64,000 nt of DNA. It comes from Oleiphilus messinensis (GTDB lineage Bacteria; Pseudomonadota; Gammaproteobacteria; Pseudomonadales; Oleiphilaceae). Position 1 is the first letter of the stretch; every line of letters starts with the position of its first letter. The notes under the pieces were generated by a model. It did no database searches, was not told where the DNA came from, and worked only from the letters and a program-made list of their open reading frames with translations. Shown in pieces: positions 54,081 to 62,758 of the stretch. The stretch is taken from the NCBI RefSeq assembly GCF_002162375.1, contig NZ_CP021425.1:3232766-3296765 (forward strand), written 5' to 3'. Made by a program: the position numbers and the translations under genes.

Positions 54081-54467
54081 TAACGTGCTCTCACTTCTTT
54101 CATTGAATAAATAGTTCTACAGCGCTTTATATAATCTGGGGCCACCATACAAATTTAACAAGGATCGAAAAAATAGGTGGCAACCTAAACTAAATTGCCA
54201 ATGAACCTTGTTAGCAAATTAATCTGAGTGGCATTAAAGCCGTTACGGTGCATGACTAAAAAACCTTTACGACGAGGTATCCCCAGTGCTATACCGTCAG
54301 TATAGGTTTAAATCGACCGTTTTCACATGAACTGAATAGCGATTTTCTACTATTATCTACTCTACGCCAAAAGAGCCTTCGGTTTTCGATGGCTTTAATT
54401 GATTAATTACAACTTCAGTCATATTTTCAGTCGCGCTTCAGCGACGACTCCAAGCTAAGGTCATTCA
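54081..54467. other. Divergent intergenic region
   Basis: 387 bp between the PP2C regulator and the HD hydrolase. I see a short dyad CTATAC / GTATAG near 54290 but no clear gene, RNA or known operator. Confidence 0.45.
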
Positions 54468-55931
54468 ATGGAATCAGTGTTTTTAGACTTAATGGGTGGA
54501 CATGACAAATTGATAATGGACCCGGTTCATGGCGGTATTGCTCTGTTTGAGCATGAAATGCGGGTAATTGATCATGCACTGTTCCAACGTCTTAGAAATA
54601 TTTGCCAGAATGACATCCTTTCTCTGGTTTTCCCTGGTGCAACTCACTCTCGTTTTTTGCATAGCATCGGCGTTATGCATGTCGGCACACGTATGTTCTC
54701 CGCAATGATAGATGCCTATCTCAGAGACCGGAAAAACCGGCAACAGCGAGAGCTAACCCGTCTTCACATTCAATCAATTGACTATTTTTCAAAAATAATA
54801 AGATTAGCCTGCTTACTGCATGACAGTGGACACTCAAGCTTCTCCCATCAATTTACTCAAGCGACACAGATTAAACAATTGATGGCCAAGTCGGGCCGAT
54901 TCAATGAACTTTGGAAAGACGTCGATTTTAAGCAAGTGTACAACAATGCGCCAGATAAACTGGAACACGAACATTACTCCATCCGATGTGCTTTTGAGAT
55001 TTTTAATGACATTCAACTCATCCAGTATGGTATCGATCCACTGGATGTTTTGGGCTTAATGGAAACGACCGAAGTACAACCTACAGCTCGCTTTATCGAA
55101 TATGCTCGTGCATTCTGGGGCTTTATTGCAGACCCGAATACGTTCGCAGACGTCGACAAGGAGAAAAACAGCGATATTAAAATTGCTTATATGGTGCAAA
55201 ATTTTTTGTCCGGAATCGTCTCGGGCGAGGTCGACGCAGATCGTGCAGATTATATGCTAAGGGATGGCTTTCACTCCTCTGTTAGTATAGGAAGCTACAA
55301 TCTCGATCATTTGCTCAGCAATCTTCGGTTCGGATGGGATCTGGAAGCCCCTTGGCTGGGCCTGGCGATCACCCGTAAAGGTCTCGGAGCCTTGGAAGAT
55401 TTCGTTTACAGTCGCCATCAAATGTATCGTCAGGTTTACGCTCACAAGACCGCGCTTGGGTTTGACTTCATTCTTCGAGAAGCGATCAATGAAGTACTTT
55501 CCGACCCTTCTATTTTTGATCACATAGATTGTTGCCTCAGTGATATGCAAAACTTCTGCGATCTCACAGATCATTTCTTTTGGGAAGCCTTCAGAACTCA
55601 CGCTCGCTCAGTTCAAAAAAGTTACTCAAGTTGCATCACGCAAAGGATTAAATTGAAACACCTCAAGACCGAAGAAAATATCGAATTGAACGAAGTCGAT
55701 GCGATCCGTCACGATTTGGCGAAACAATTGAAAATCGACGACGATCATATCGTAACCTGCACCATGAAAGCCCGATTTTCCAATATCCGGGAAAACTTCG
55801 ACAAAATTAAGGTTCTAACCAAAAATCCAATTACGGGTGAGCGGGATTTACAACAAATATCGGAAGTCAGTAGCTTTTTTCAAAAATTCTCAGACGGTAC
55901 AATTGTCCATTTCTATCAGAAGCCATTTTAA
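54468..55931 (+). CDS. HD-domain phosphohydrolase (SAMHD1-like)
   Basis: A 487-residue HD-superfamily protein. The first metal His is in FPGATHSRFLHSIGVMHV, the HD pair in LACLLHDSGHSSFSHQF, and the last Asp in EVDADRADYMLRDG. The layout is that of SAMHD1/YpgQ-like phosphohydrolases, some of which hydrolyse dNTPs. The N-terminal DPVHGGIALFEHEMRVID is also typical. No regulatory domain is apparent. Substrate unproven. Confidence 0.85.
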   Translation: MESVFLDLMGGHDKLIMDPVHGGIALFEHEMRVIDHALFQRLRNICQNDILSLVFPGATHSRFLHSIGVMHVGTRMFSAMIDAYLRDRKNRQQRELTRLHIQSIDYFSKIIRLACLLHDSGHSSFSHQFTQATQIKQLMAKSGRFNELWKDVDFKQVYNNAPDKLEHEHYSIRCAFEIFNDIQLIQYGIDPLDVLGLMETTEVQPTARFIEYARAFWGFIADPNTFADVDKEKNSDIKIAYMVQNFLSGIVSGEVDADRADYMLRDGFHSSVSIGSYNLDHLLSNLRFGWDLEAPWLGLAITRKGLGALEDFVYSRHQMYRQVYAHKTALGFDFILREAINEVLSDPSIFDHIDCCLSDMQNFCDLTDHFFWEAFRTHARSVQKSYSSCITQRIKLKHLKTEENIELNEVDAIRHDLAKQLKIDDDHIVTCTMKARFSNIRENFDKIKVLTKNPITGERDLQQISEVSSFFQKFSDGTIVHFYQKPF

Positions 55932-56068
55932 CGAAGCCGAATGTAAAAAATACGCATTTAGGCACTTCGACTATTGGTGCGTCGATCTTGGCTACATCTA
56001 TCTGGGCTACATCGCTCTCAGACGCACCACATTCTGGTATACAAAATCTAAACACTGGAATAAAAACT

Positions 56069-56893
56069 ATGGAACTCGTTTCATTCAATGTAAACGGATT
56101 AAGATCCAGGCTACATCAGCTGGAAGAGCTGATTAATACCCGCGAACCTGACATCATCGGGCTTCAGGAAACAAAAGTTGATGATGCCCAGTTTCCCCGC
56201 GATGCCATCGAAAAACTAGGATACCAAGTGGATTACTTCGGTCAAAAAGGGCACTACGGTGTCGCGTTGCTGAGCAACCCCAAGACCGTATCCGTATTGG
56301 AGAAGCAACTCAGAAAAGGCTTTCCTGGCGACACTGATGATGACCAAAAACGCCTTATCGCAAACAGTTATGAAATCAATGGTTCCATAATTCATGTTAT
56401 CAACGGGTACTTTCCACAAGGCGAAGGGAGAGATCACCCAGTCAAATTTCCCGCCAAGCGAAAATACTATGAAGACCTTCTGAATTTCCTGAATGACTCG
56501 TTTACGCCTAATGACAATGTTGTAGTCATGGGAGATTTTAATATCTCTCCAACGGATCTCGATATTGGCATTGGAGAGGAAAACCGTAAACGCTGGCTAA
56601 GATCCGGAAAATGCAGCTTCTTGCCCGAAGAACGCGAATGGCTCTCAAAACTGGAAAATTGGGGATTAACGGATAGTTACCGACATCTCAATCCGGAAAG
56701 CCAGGCGTTTTATAGCTGGTTTGATTATCGCAGTAAAGGCTTTGAACGAGAACCCAGGCGCGGACTGAGGATCGACCTGATTATGACCACTTCGCCCCTG
56801 CTCACAAGGTGCACAGACTGTGCAATAGATTATCATATCAGGGGCATGGAGAAACCATCTGACCATTGTCCTGTCTCGGCAGTTTTCGAATAA
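56069..56893 (+). CDS. xthA: Exodeoxyribonuclease III
   Basis: A repair enzyme of 274 residues with AP-endonuclease and 3' exonuclease activity. The start MELVSFNVNGLRSRLHQL (ATG at 56069) matches the family; a longer frame begins at 55988 without support. Catalytic motifs are GLQETKVDD, NGYFPQGEGRD, MGDFNISPTDLDIG, the motif around LRIDLIMT, and SDHCPVSA. A partial GGA lies upstream. Confidence 0.95.
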   Translation: MELVSFNVNGLRSRLHQLEELINTREPDIIGLQETKVDDAQFPRDAIEKLGYQVDYFGQKGHYGVALLSNPKTVSVLEKQLRKGFPGDTDDDQKRLIANSYEINGSIIHVINGYFPQGEGRDHPVKFPAKRKYYEDLLNFLNDSFTPNDNVVVMGDFNISPTDLDIGIGEENRKRWLRSGKCSFLPEEREWLSKLENWGLTDSYRHLNPESQAFYSWFDYRSKGFEREPRRGLRIDLIMTTSPLLTRCTDCAIDYHIRGMEKPSDHCPVSAVFE

Positions 56894-56993
56894 TCTGCCC
56901 ACCGAGCATGGATGCTTTTGGAATAGAATTTGAATAAGAAATCACCAAACATTATTATCTTGGTTACCTGTTTTCAAGGATGTTATCACTATT

Positions 56994-57611
56994 ATGAAAA
57001 CCCGAGAGAGGATTATTGTCACGAGCCTTGCTCTATTTAATCAATTCGGTGAGCCGAATGTGACAACGTTACAAATCGCAGACGAAATGGACATTAGTCC
57101 GGGAAATCTCTACTACCATTATAAAAACAAAACTGAGATCCTCAGCGAACTATTCAATCGTTATGAATCACAAATGATGGAATTACTCGATGTTCCGGAA
57201 GTCGAAATCAGCCTTGAAGATCAGTGGTTATTTTTGCATCTTGTTTTCGAAAAAATAGCGGAGTTTCGTTTTCTATATCAAGATCTGGTTAACGTACTTT
57301 CAAAGCACCCCAAAATTGCAAATCGCTTTAAACGCATCCTGGACAAAAAACTAACCGCGTCGATCACAATCCTCAGTAGTTTACAACAACAACGATTGCT
57401 TGAAGCTACGGATCAGGAGATTAAAGCAACCTGCCACAGTATCGTCCTCACGATTACTTATTGGATCAGTTATGAAATGGTGAGCCGAGGTGCCGATGGT
57501 GATGCTATTGATCTCGGAAAAGGTGTCTTTCAGGTGATGTCTTTGATGGTGCCCTATCTTCGAAATGACGCCAGAACGCATTTTCAGGAAATGAGTACAA
57601 CCTATTTATAA
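56994..57611 (+). CDS. TetR-family transcriptional regulator
   Basis: A 205-residue regulator. The N-terminal helix-turn-helix spans TRERIIVTSLALFNQFGEPN and TTLQIADEMDISPGNLYYHY, the TetR signature. The C-terminal ligand domain is helical and not specific. AGGATG precedes the ATG. It follows xthA by 100 bp and converges with truC. Targets unknown. Confidence 0.92.
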   Translation: MKTRERIIVTSLALFNQFGEPNVTTLQIADEMDISPGNLYYHYKNKTEILSELFNRYESQMMELLDVPEVEISLEDQWLFLHLVFEKIAEFRFLYQDLVNVLSKHPKIANRFKRILDKKLTASITILSSLQQQRLLEATDQEIKATCHSIVLTITYWISYEMVSRGADGDAIDLGKGVFQVMSLMVPYLRNDARTHFQEMSTTYL

Positions 57612-57652
57612 CAAAATAGGCTTGATAAGCGATAAAAAATTGAGGTGACTCG

Positions 57653-58423
57653 TTAAGTTAAAATCGAATTCAAGTGTGTTCCGGTTTCCCAGGACCCCAC
57701 TTGGAGTATACGCCGAAAATCATCATCAATCGGCGCTTCGAGAAAGAGAATTTCTCTTTTTGTCGGATGTCTGAAACGCATTTGATGACAATGTAAAAGC
57801 AATCTGCTAACGCCAAAATAGTCAGCTATGAAGCGATTGTGAATACTTTTCCCATACTTCGCATCACCAATCAAGGGGTGAGATAAATGCTTCAAATGCC
57901 TTCTTATCTGGTGCTGTCGACCAGAGAGCGGGTGTACCGCGAGAAGTGAGTATCGAGCACAGGGGTAACGATCAATCGGCTCATTAACTTCAAGGCGCGC
58001 CAATTGGTGGTACAAACTCACTGCGTCTTTAGCTGTCTTTTCTTCGTATTTCTTTTTATCGCTCTTGAACATTGCGGTTTCTTTAATGGGGTGATCGATG
58101 ATGCCCCCAAGAGCTGTAAAACCTCGAACCACCGCCAAGTACCGCTTCTTTACGCTTTGGCTCATAAACTGAAGCCCTAATTCCCGGGCAATTTCCGGCT
58201 GGAGCGCAAAAACCAGCACGCCTGAAGTGGGTTTATCGAGACGGTGAACCGGATATACCCACTGCCCTATCTGATCCCGAACCATCTTCATCGCGTATTG
58301 ATGTTCATGGCGATCAATCGGGCTTTTATGAACTAAAAGCCCTGCGGGTTTATTAATTACAATCAAGCTTTCATCTTGAAAAATAACCGGAAGAGATGTC
58401 CGGGAATGCGAAGTACTCAACAT
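57653..58423 (-). CDS. truC: tRNA pseudouridine(65) synthase
   Basis: An RluA-family pseudouridine synthase of 256 residues. The catalytic Asp is in VHRLDKPTSGVLVFAL. Other family blocks are LIVINKPAGLLVHKS, SGRQHQIRRHLKHL and HPLIGDAKYGK. Length and the single S4-less catalytic domain fit TruC rather than RluA/C/D. Its start overlaps the DUF3135 gene by 7 bp; this pair is common in gammaproteobacteria. Confidence 0.88.
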   Translation of the reverse strand: MLSTSHSRTSLPVIFQDESLIVINKPAGLLVHKSPIDRHEHQYAMKMVRDQIGQWVYPVHRLDKPTSGVLVFALQPEIARELGLQFMSQSVKKRYLAVVRGFTALGGIIDHPIKETAMFKSDKKKYEEKTAKDAVSLYHQLARLEVNEPIDRYPCARYSLLAVHPLSGRQHQIRRHLKHLSHPLIGDAKYGKSIHNRFIADYFGVSRLLLHCHQMRFRHPTKREILFLEAPIDDDFRRILQVGSWETGTHLNSILT

Positions 58424-58818
58424 TCAATTACGTCTTCATTACTCTGTCGATACATATCCAAATTGATCACATCGCATTTATAGCTAGCATTCTGCCCGGT
58501 TTGAAATACTGCACCCTCCGCGGAGGTTGGGGATTCAATATCTGCGTTCAAACTGAGCTGCCGAAATTCATTGAGAGAATCGTTCAAGCGATAAAACGAG
58601 TCATGCATCATACCAGACAATGCAAGGCAGGTCGCAAGAGGCGTGCGTGCGCGTTGACGCTCCATATCAATTTTGAATTGCAGCCCCTTCAATTTACGCT
58701 TGTATCGATCATCCGCTGTTGCAATTACTTTTTCAACAAGTGACTTCCGCAGCGCTTCCAAAGCTTCTGGATCTTGCTTAGCCATTTCCAGCATTACATC
58801 AAAGTCAGGTAGCTCCAT
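58417..58818 (-). CDS. DUF3135 family protein
   Basis: A 133-residue helical protein. The N-terminal PDFDVMLEMAKQDPEALEAL and the RRKLKGLQFKIDMERQRA-like region fit DUF3135, a small cytosolic family without known function. It overlaps truC and is probably cotranscribed with it. The C-terminal 35 residues are less conserved in character. Confidence 0.75.
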   Translation of the reverse strand: MELPDFDVMLEMAKQDPEALEALRKSLVEKVIATADDRYKRKLKGLQFKIDMERQRARTPLATCLALSGMMHDSFYRLNDSLNEFRQLSLNADIESPTSAEGAVFQTGQNASYKCDVINLDMYRQSNEDVIEC

Positions 58819-59090
58819 TTTTACTTGGCCTCGCTAATACATCTACTACTTGATCTACCAATCAGACTGTACTCGCTCATGGAATCACCTAAATAGATCA
58901 TGATCGATTTAAATCGCAATATTTTGAACTAGGTTTACTCTATTTCAACCGCAAATGCCGCTCAAAATTGCTCTTTAATTGTACAGCTTTCAGACGCATT
59001 ATGACAAAAACAGACCTGTTTGTAACCTTATGTAACATTGTTTTTAAATTTGTTTCTAAATAGATCGATAAATCAATAAGATGAAATCGC
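58819..59090. other. Intergenic, no gene seen
   Basis: 272 bp between the DUF3135 gene and the end of the Fur-box-associated hypothetical gene. AT-rich with no supported coding frame or structured RNA. Confidence 0.4.
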
Positions 59091-59546
59091 TTAGCTCGAC
59101 AACACCAGCATGGCAATCTGCTCCCAAACATTCCTCTCCACACGAGTTGAGTGATTATTCAGCTTGAAAGTGTATAGCGGTTTTTTCGATTTGCTATAGC
59201 AAACAATCACTGAGCATCCTGTCGTGTCATCAGACATAATCCAGGCATAGCCGATATACTCCCGACAGACCACGTCCGAGCAGACATGGGTTGTTATGAG
59301 AAACTCTCCATTACTTAACCGTAAACAGCTACGAAATAGACCCAAGCGCTTCCAGTTGGGCCCCCAAAACAGTGCTTCTATAGGTAGTTTATTCAGCTGA
59401 CAGCAAGCCAGAAGGCCTCGCAGAGAATTTAATGATACCTGATACACATCATCAGACCGTTCCAGGTCTTCAATTGATAAATAGTGTGCATCAGTCTTTT
59501 GATAGTAAGTGGGATAAATACAGCTCGGTGTTCTTAACTGAGTCAT
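59091..59546 (-). CDS. Hypothetical protein downstream of a Fur box
   Basis: A 151-residue protein, unrecognised. It starts MTQLRTPSCIYPTYYQ (ATG at 59544-59546, with GGAG 8 nt upstream; an upstream ATG at 59573 lacks a site). It has no signal peptide or membrane segment and is rich in Cys and Leu, with a predicted mixed alpha/beta fold. A near-perfect Fur box lies 94 bp upstream, so the gene is probably induced under iron starvation. It could be a cytosolic iron or haem utilisation protein, but that is only inference from the site and the adjacent TonB operon. Confidence 0.6.
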   Translation of the reverse strand: MTQLRTPSCIYPTYYQKTDAHYLSIEDLERSDDVYQVSLNSLRGLLACCQLNKLPIEALFWGPNWKRLGLFRSCLRLSNGEFLITTHVCSDVVCREYIGYAWIMSDDTTGCSVIVCYSKSKKPLYTFKLNNHSTRVERNVWEQIAMLVLSS

Positions 59547-59639
59547 ATTCACAATCTCCGTTTGCAATATCAATTTACATTCAAAGTCGCACCTGACCTG
59601 ATGTCGTCACATAGGGAGGTACGTGAAATCAATTGATTT

Positions 59640-59658
59640 AATGATAATCATTATCATT
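59640..59658. promoter_or_regulatory. Fur box
   Basis: AATGATAATCATTATCATT matches the Fur consensus GATAATGATAATCATTATC in its hexamer repeats and is nearly symmetrical. It is located between the stop of the TPR gene and the start of the hypothetical gene at 59546 on the - strand. It is placed to repress that gene by iron. Confidence 0.85.
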
Positions 59659-59699
59659 AATAAAGCAACTGGTATTCCTGATTTAATAGCTTAAAAGTC

Positions 59700-60935
59700 T
59701 TAATTAGAATTTATTTGAGCTCGAACGTAGGATAACCACTGCTGGGCTTGCTCTGTGTATTTTGGATTGCGGGCCAATTCACTCAATACTTTTTGAGCAT
59801 CGACAAAACGCGTTGTATTAAAAAGTGCTACGGCGTACAAAAGCTTAATATCTTCAGCAAACTCTTGTGAACGGCCAGTTTCTCTAGATTTAATCTTTTC
59901 ATACGTATCCACTAGCACTTGCCATTCGTTTTGTTTGGCCAGTAAACGCACTTTCAACGCGAGCCATTCTGCGGAAAACTCGCGCTTGAGTAGTCTATCG
60001 AGACGCTCCATTGCACCATCGATATCTCTAGCAGCAATTAAACTATTCACTAACTGACGCTCTCTTTTCTGGGTAGGTTTGAGCATCTCCGCCTTAAATT
60101 GCGTTTGCAAAAGCCCAGCACTTCGTTCCGGCAAGCCGTGTTTTAAATACAACAACACCAATAAATCCAGGTCGGCTTCATCTACGAGATAGCCTGCGGT
60201 ATACAAGCCTTCCAATACAGCCAGCTGCTCCCTGCTGCGACCGGTTTGAGAATACAGTGCAGCCAAGCTTCTTAAATAGCGTGTTTTCGGGAATTTTTCG
60301 GACAGTTTTTTAACGACCTTCAGTGCACTTTCATAGTCATTCAATGCAAGATAACAGGACTGTTTTAAGTTCAGCCAATTTTCCTGTTTGCCCGGAATTC
60401 GCGAAGAAAAAGACGAGAGCAAAACATCCAGACTTTTTAATGTTTCAGGATAAAGTTCAAGTTGATACAGCGAATACACCTTCACTTCCAACAAATCCGG
60501 GCTATTTATTATCTGGTCCTGACCTAACTGATCGATAAACTTAATGGCCTGTCGATAATTTTCCTCGGCATAATACAGTTGCGCCAATGTTCGCATGGTG
60601 CTCTGCTTCAAAGATATTGGCGCCTCAGCTTCATCCAGTACTTTTTGATAATAGAGGATTGCTTGTGGTAGCTCACTCTCGTTGTAATACAAAAACGCGG
60701 TTAAATTCCAGATTTGTGCACGCTCATATGACTTAAGTCCGCTTCTTTTATGCCACTTAGCCAAAGACTCGTGAGCTTGCTGGTAGTTCCCGTCGTTGAT
60801 TTGTTGTCGGGCCTGCTCTAGACCTCGATAGACAAACTCCCTCAAAGCTTCGCCTGCTGCATGGGCCGGCAAGCAGAACAGGCTCATGTACGCGATGAAC
60901 CAGAGACATAAAAAGCGCTCATTGATGTTTTTCAT
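59700..60935 (-). CDS. TPR protein of the TonB2-type operon
   Basis: A 411-residue periplasmic protein with a signal peptide ending LPAHA. Tandem tetratricopeptide-like helices run from about residue 40 to the end; repeat signatures are visible in YERAQIWNLTAFLYYNESEL, STMRTLAQLYYAEENYRQAI and TRYLRSLAALYSQTGRSREQ. A TPR protein in the last position is a known feature of ttpC-exbB-exbD-tonB2 operons, where it may help assemble the complex or bind receptors. It follows tonB by 46 bp. Confidence 0.85.
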   Translation of the reverse strand: MKNINERFLCLWFIAYMSLFCLPAHAAGEALREFVYRGLEQARQQINDGNYQQAHESLAKWHKRSGLKSYERAQIWNLTAFLYYNESELPQAILYYQKVLDEAEAPISLKQSTMRTLAQLYYAEENYRQAIKFIDQLGQDQIINSPDLLEVKVYSLYQLELYPETLKSLDVLLSSFSSRIPGKQENWLNLKQSCYLALNDYESALKVVKKLSEKFPKTRYLRSLAALYSQTGRSREQLAVLEGLYTAGYLVDEADLDLLVLLYLKHGLPERSAGLLQTQFKAEMLKPTQKRERQLVNSLIAARDIDGAMERLDRLLKREFSAEWLALKVRLLAKQNEWQVLVDTYEKIKSRETGRSQEFAEDIKLLYAVALFNTTRFVDAQKVLSELARNPKYTEQAQQWLSYVRAQINSN

Positions 60936-60981
60936 TTATGGTGTCACTTAACAATCGGTGTCACATAATTAAAAGAGATTT

Positions 60982-61620
60982 TCATTCAATTTTGTAAGTA
61001 AACTGATTACGCATACCTTTAACTTCAACCGGAGCGCCGTTCTGTATTTTCGGCTGATATCTGAACTTTTTGGCTGCTTCTACCGACGGTCTGCGAAATA
61101 ACCAACTATCACAAGCAGATTCAACAACAGAAACATCACGCACTGTACCATCCCGGGCCACGGTATACTCAACAGTGCAGATTCCCTCTACCCCTCTGTT
61201 TAACGCTTTTTGCGGATAAACCGGTGCTATTTTGAGAATGGGCAGATACTCGCTCTCCACCATTGCCCCCAGATTAAATCCAATATCGCTCATTTGAATC
61301 TGCGCTTTTATTGAGGGCTGACTAACAGGCATGGGCTGAGCTTGAGTTGGTGAGTCAACAGAAAGTTCGGGCAGTCGAGGTTGACTCGGCGGTGTTTTCG
61401 GCGGTTTTGGCTTTTCAATTCGTTCCTGCTTTTGTTGGACGACTTCTGTTTTTTTTATTCGAACAAAATCAAGCATACCGCGACCGGACTTTTCACCCAC
61501 TGTCAAATTTTGACCGTAAATAATGGATTGCAGGCCCCAGACCATGAGGCCGGAAAGAAGTGCCCCCAGGACCAAAGCCATTAAAAGGGATAACAGATAT
61601 TTATACTTACCCCCCATCAA
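60982..61620 (-). CDS. tonB: TonB2-type energy transducer
   Basis: A 212-residue TonB protein. There is one N-terminal transmembrane helix (LLSLLMALVLGALLSGLMVW), a proline/lysine-rich periplasmic spacer (about 60-100), and a C-terminal TonB fold starting YLPILKIAPVYPQKALNRG, with GICTVEYTVARDGTVRDV and a terminal YKIE. The short spacer is typical of the TonB2 class. Its start overlaps the exbD stop by 4 bp. It couples proton motive force to outer-membrane receptors. Confidence 0.93.
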   Translation of the reverse strand: MMGGKYKYLLSLLMALVLGALLSGLMVWGLQSIIYGQNLTVGEKSGRGMLDFVRIKKTEVVQQKQERIEKPKPPKTPPSQPRLPELSVDSPTQAQPMPVSQPSIKAQIQMSDIGFNLGAMVESEYLPILKIAPVYPQKALNRGVEGICTVEYTVARDGTVRDVSVVESACDSWLFRRPSVEAAKKFRYQPKIQNGAPVEVKGMRNQFTYKIE

Positions 61621-62027
61621 TAGGACTCCGTTGCAATCGCAACATTCTCCACACCGGCTTCCCGAGCTGCGTCCATAACCTGAATTAACACTTCCGTGCG
61701 TGCATTTTTATCAGCCTGAATAACAACGCTTCCTTGGGGATTTTCCGATGACAATCTTTGGATTAAGGGGCGCACGCTGTAGATCTCCACCAAATGCCCA
61801 TCAATCCATACTTCATCATTCTCCCGAATCCCGACCAAAATCGCAGCGCTTTCTTGTGCAACTCCTGTGGACGCTACAGGCCGATTAACATCGATCCCAC
61901 TTTCTTTGACAAATGTAGCGGTGACAACAAAAAAAATTAGTAATATGAAAACGACATCAAGCATAGGCGTAACGTCGATACCTGAATCATCTTCTGTACT
62001 TTGGTTCTGCCAACTGAATCTACGCAT
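61617..62027 (-). CDS. exbD: ExbD biopolymer transport protein
   Basis: A 136-residue inner-membrane protein with one transmembrane helix starting IDVTPMLDVVFILLIFFVVT, which includes the proton-relevant Asp. The periplasmic domain contains VVIQADKNARTEVLIQVMD. Overlap with tonB and position after exbB place it in the energy-transducing complex. An unusual 161-bp spacer with micro-repeats separates it from exbB. Confidence 0.94.
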   Translation of the reverse strand: MRRFSWQNQSTEDDSGIDVTPMLDVVFILLIFFVVTATFVKESGIDVNRPVASTGVAQESAAILVGIRENDEVWIDGHLVEIYSVRPLIQRLSSENPQGSVVIQADKNARTEVLIQVMDAAREAGVENVAIATESY

Positions 62028-62100
62028 ATTTGATCTCTTATTGCCGTGCTAACACGACTTCATGGCTCTGGAAACAGAGTGTGCACCAACCATGTTGTAT

Positions 62101-62205
62101 ATCACCCACGTTGCATATCACCCAAGCAGCTCATCAACTAAGCAGCTCATTTACTATGTTCCATTGTTCCATTGTTCCATGGCATCATTTAAATCGTTAA
62201 ATGAT
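62101..62205. repeat. Micro-repeats and hairpin in the exbB-exbD gap
   Basis: The spacer holds three tandem TGTTCCAT copies (62157-62180), two AAGCAGCTCAT-like copies, and two TTG(T/C)ATATCACCCA copies. A perfect 9-bp hairpin ATCATTTAA / TTAAATGAT (62184-62205) overlaps the exbB stop. The structure may limit readthrough or tune exbD expression relative to exbB. Confidence 0.75.
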
Positions 62206-62758
62206 CATATAGCTTAAGTTTTTCTCTCACGGCAAAACGACTCAGAAGCGTAATCGCAATAACGCCCACGATCCCCGTCGCCATACCCGCCATAGTCGGC
62301 AACGTTGCCTTTGAAATACCGTCTGCCATTGCTCTTGCGCTACCATGCCCATGAGTAGAGATTGCAGCAAAAATATCGAGCATACCAGTTACTGTGCCTA
62401 ACAAGCCCAACAATGGGCAAATCAGTACAAGTACTTTAATCAGGGCAATATTGCGGTGCAACTGCAGACCGATTACCGAAACAATTCGATCTCTTGAACG
62501 GTTCGCGATCCACTGATCCCGACGTAATTGAGCTCGACTTTTTTCATGGCGGTGATGAATTGGCAACGACTCCCATAGAAGTTCTGCTTTTTTTCGCACC
62601 GAAGAATAGTGAATGCCAAAGAAAATTAACCGTTCAACGATCAAAACCCAGAGGATGAACGTAACAATCAGGATAATTTGGAGTACAACACCGCCTTGCT
62701 CCAGAAAATAGCGCACATCCTGAAATGCACGCAATAGCAGTAAATCTAAGGCACTCAT
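62189..62758 (-). CDS. exbB: ExbB-type proton channel protein
   Basis: A 189-residue MotA/TolQ/ExbB-family protein with three predicted transmembrane segments: about residues 22-42, then the pair after IALIKVLVLICPLLGLLGTV and the final MAGMATGIVGVIAITLL. The family motif LLGTVTGMLDIF is present. The start overlaps the ttpC stop as ATGA. With ExbD and TonB it forms the motor. Confidence 0.92.
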   Translation of the reverse strand: MSALDLLLLRAFQDVRYFLEQGGVVLQIILIVTFILWVLIVERLIFFGIHYSSVRKKAELLWESLPIHHRHEKSRAQLRRDQWIANRSRDRIVSVIGLQLHRNIALIKVLVLICPLLGLLGTVTGMLDIFAAISTHGHGSARAMADGISKATLPTMAGMATGIVGVIAITLLSRFAVREKLKLYDHLTI

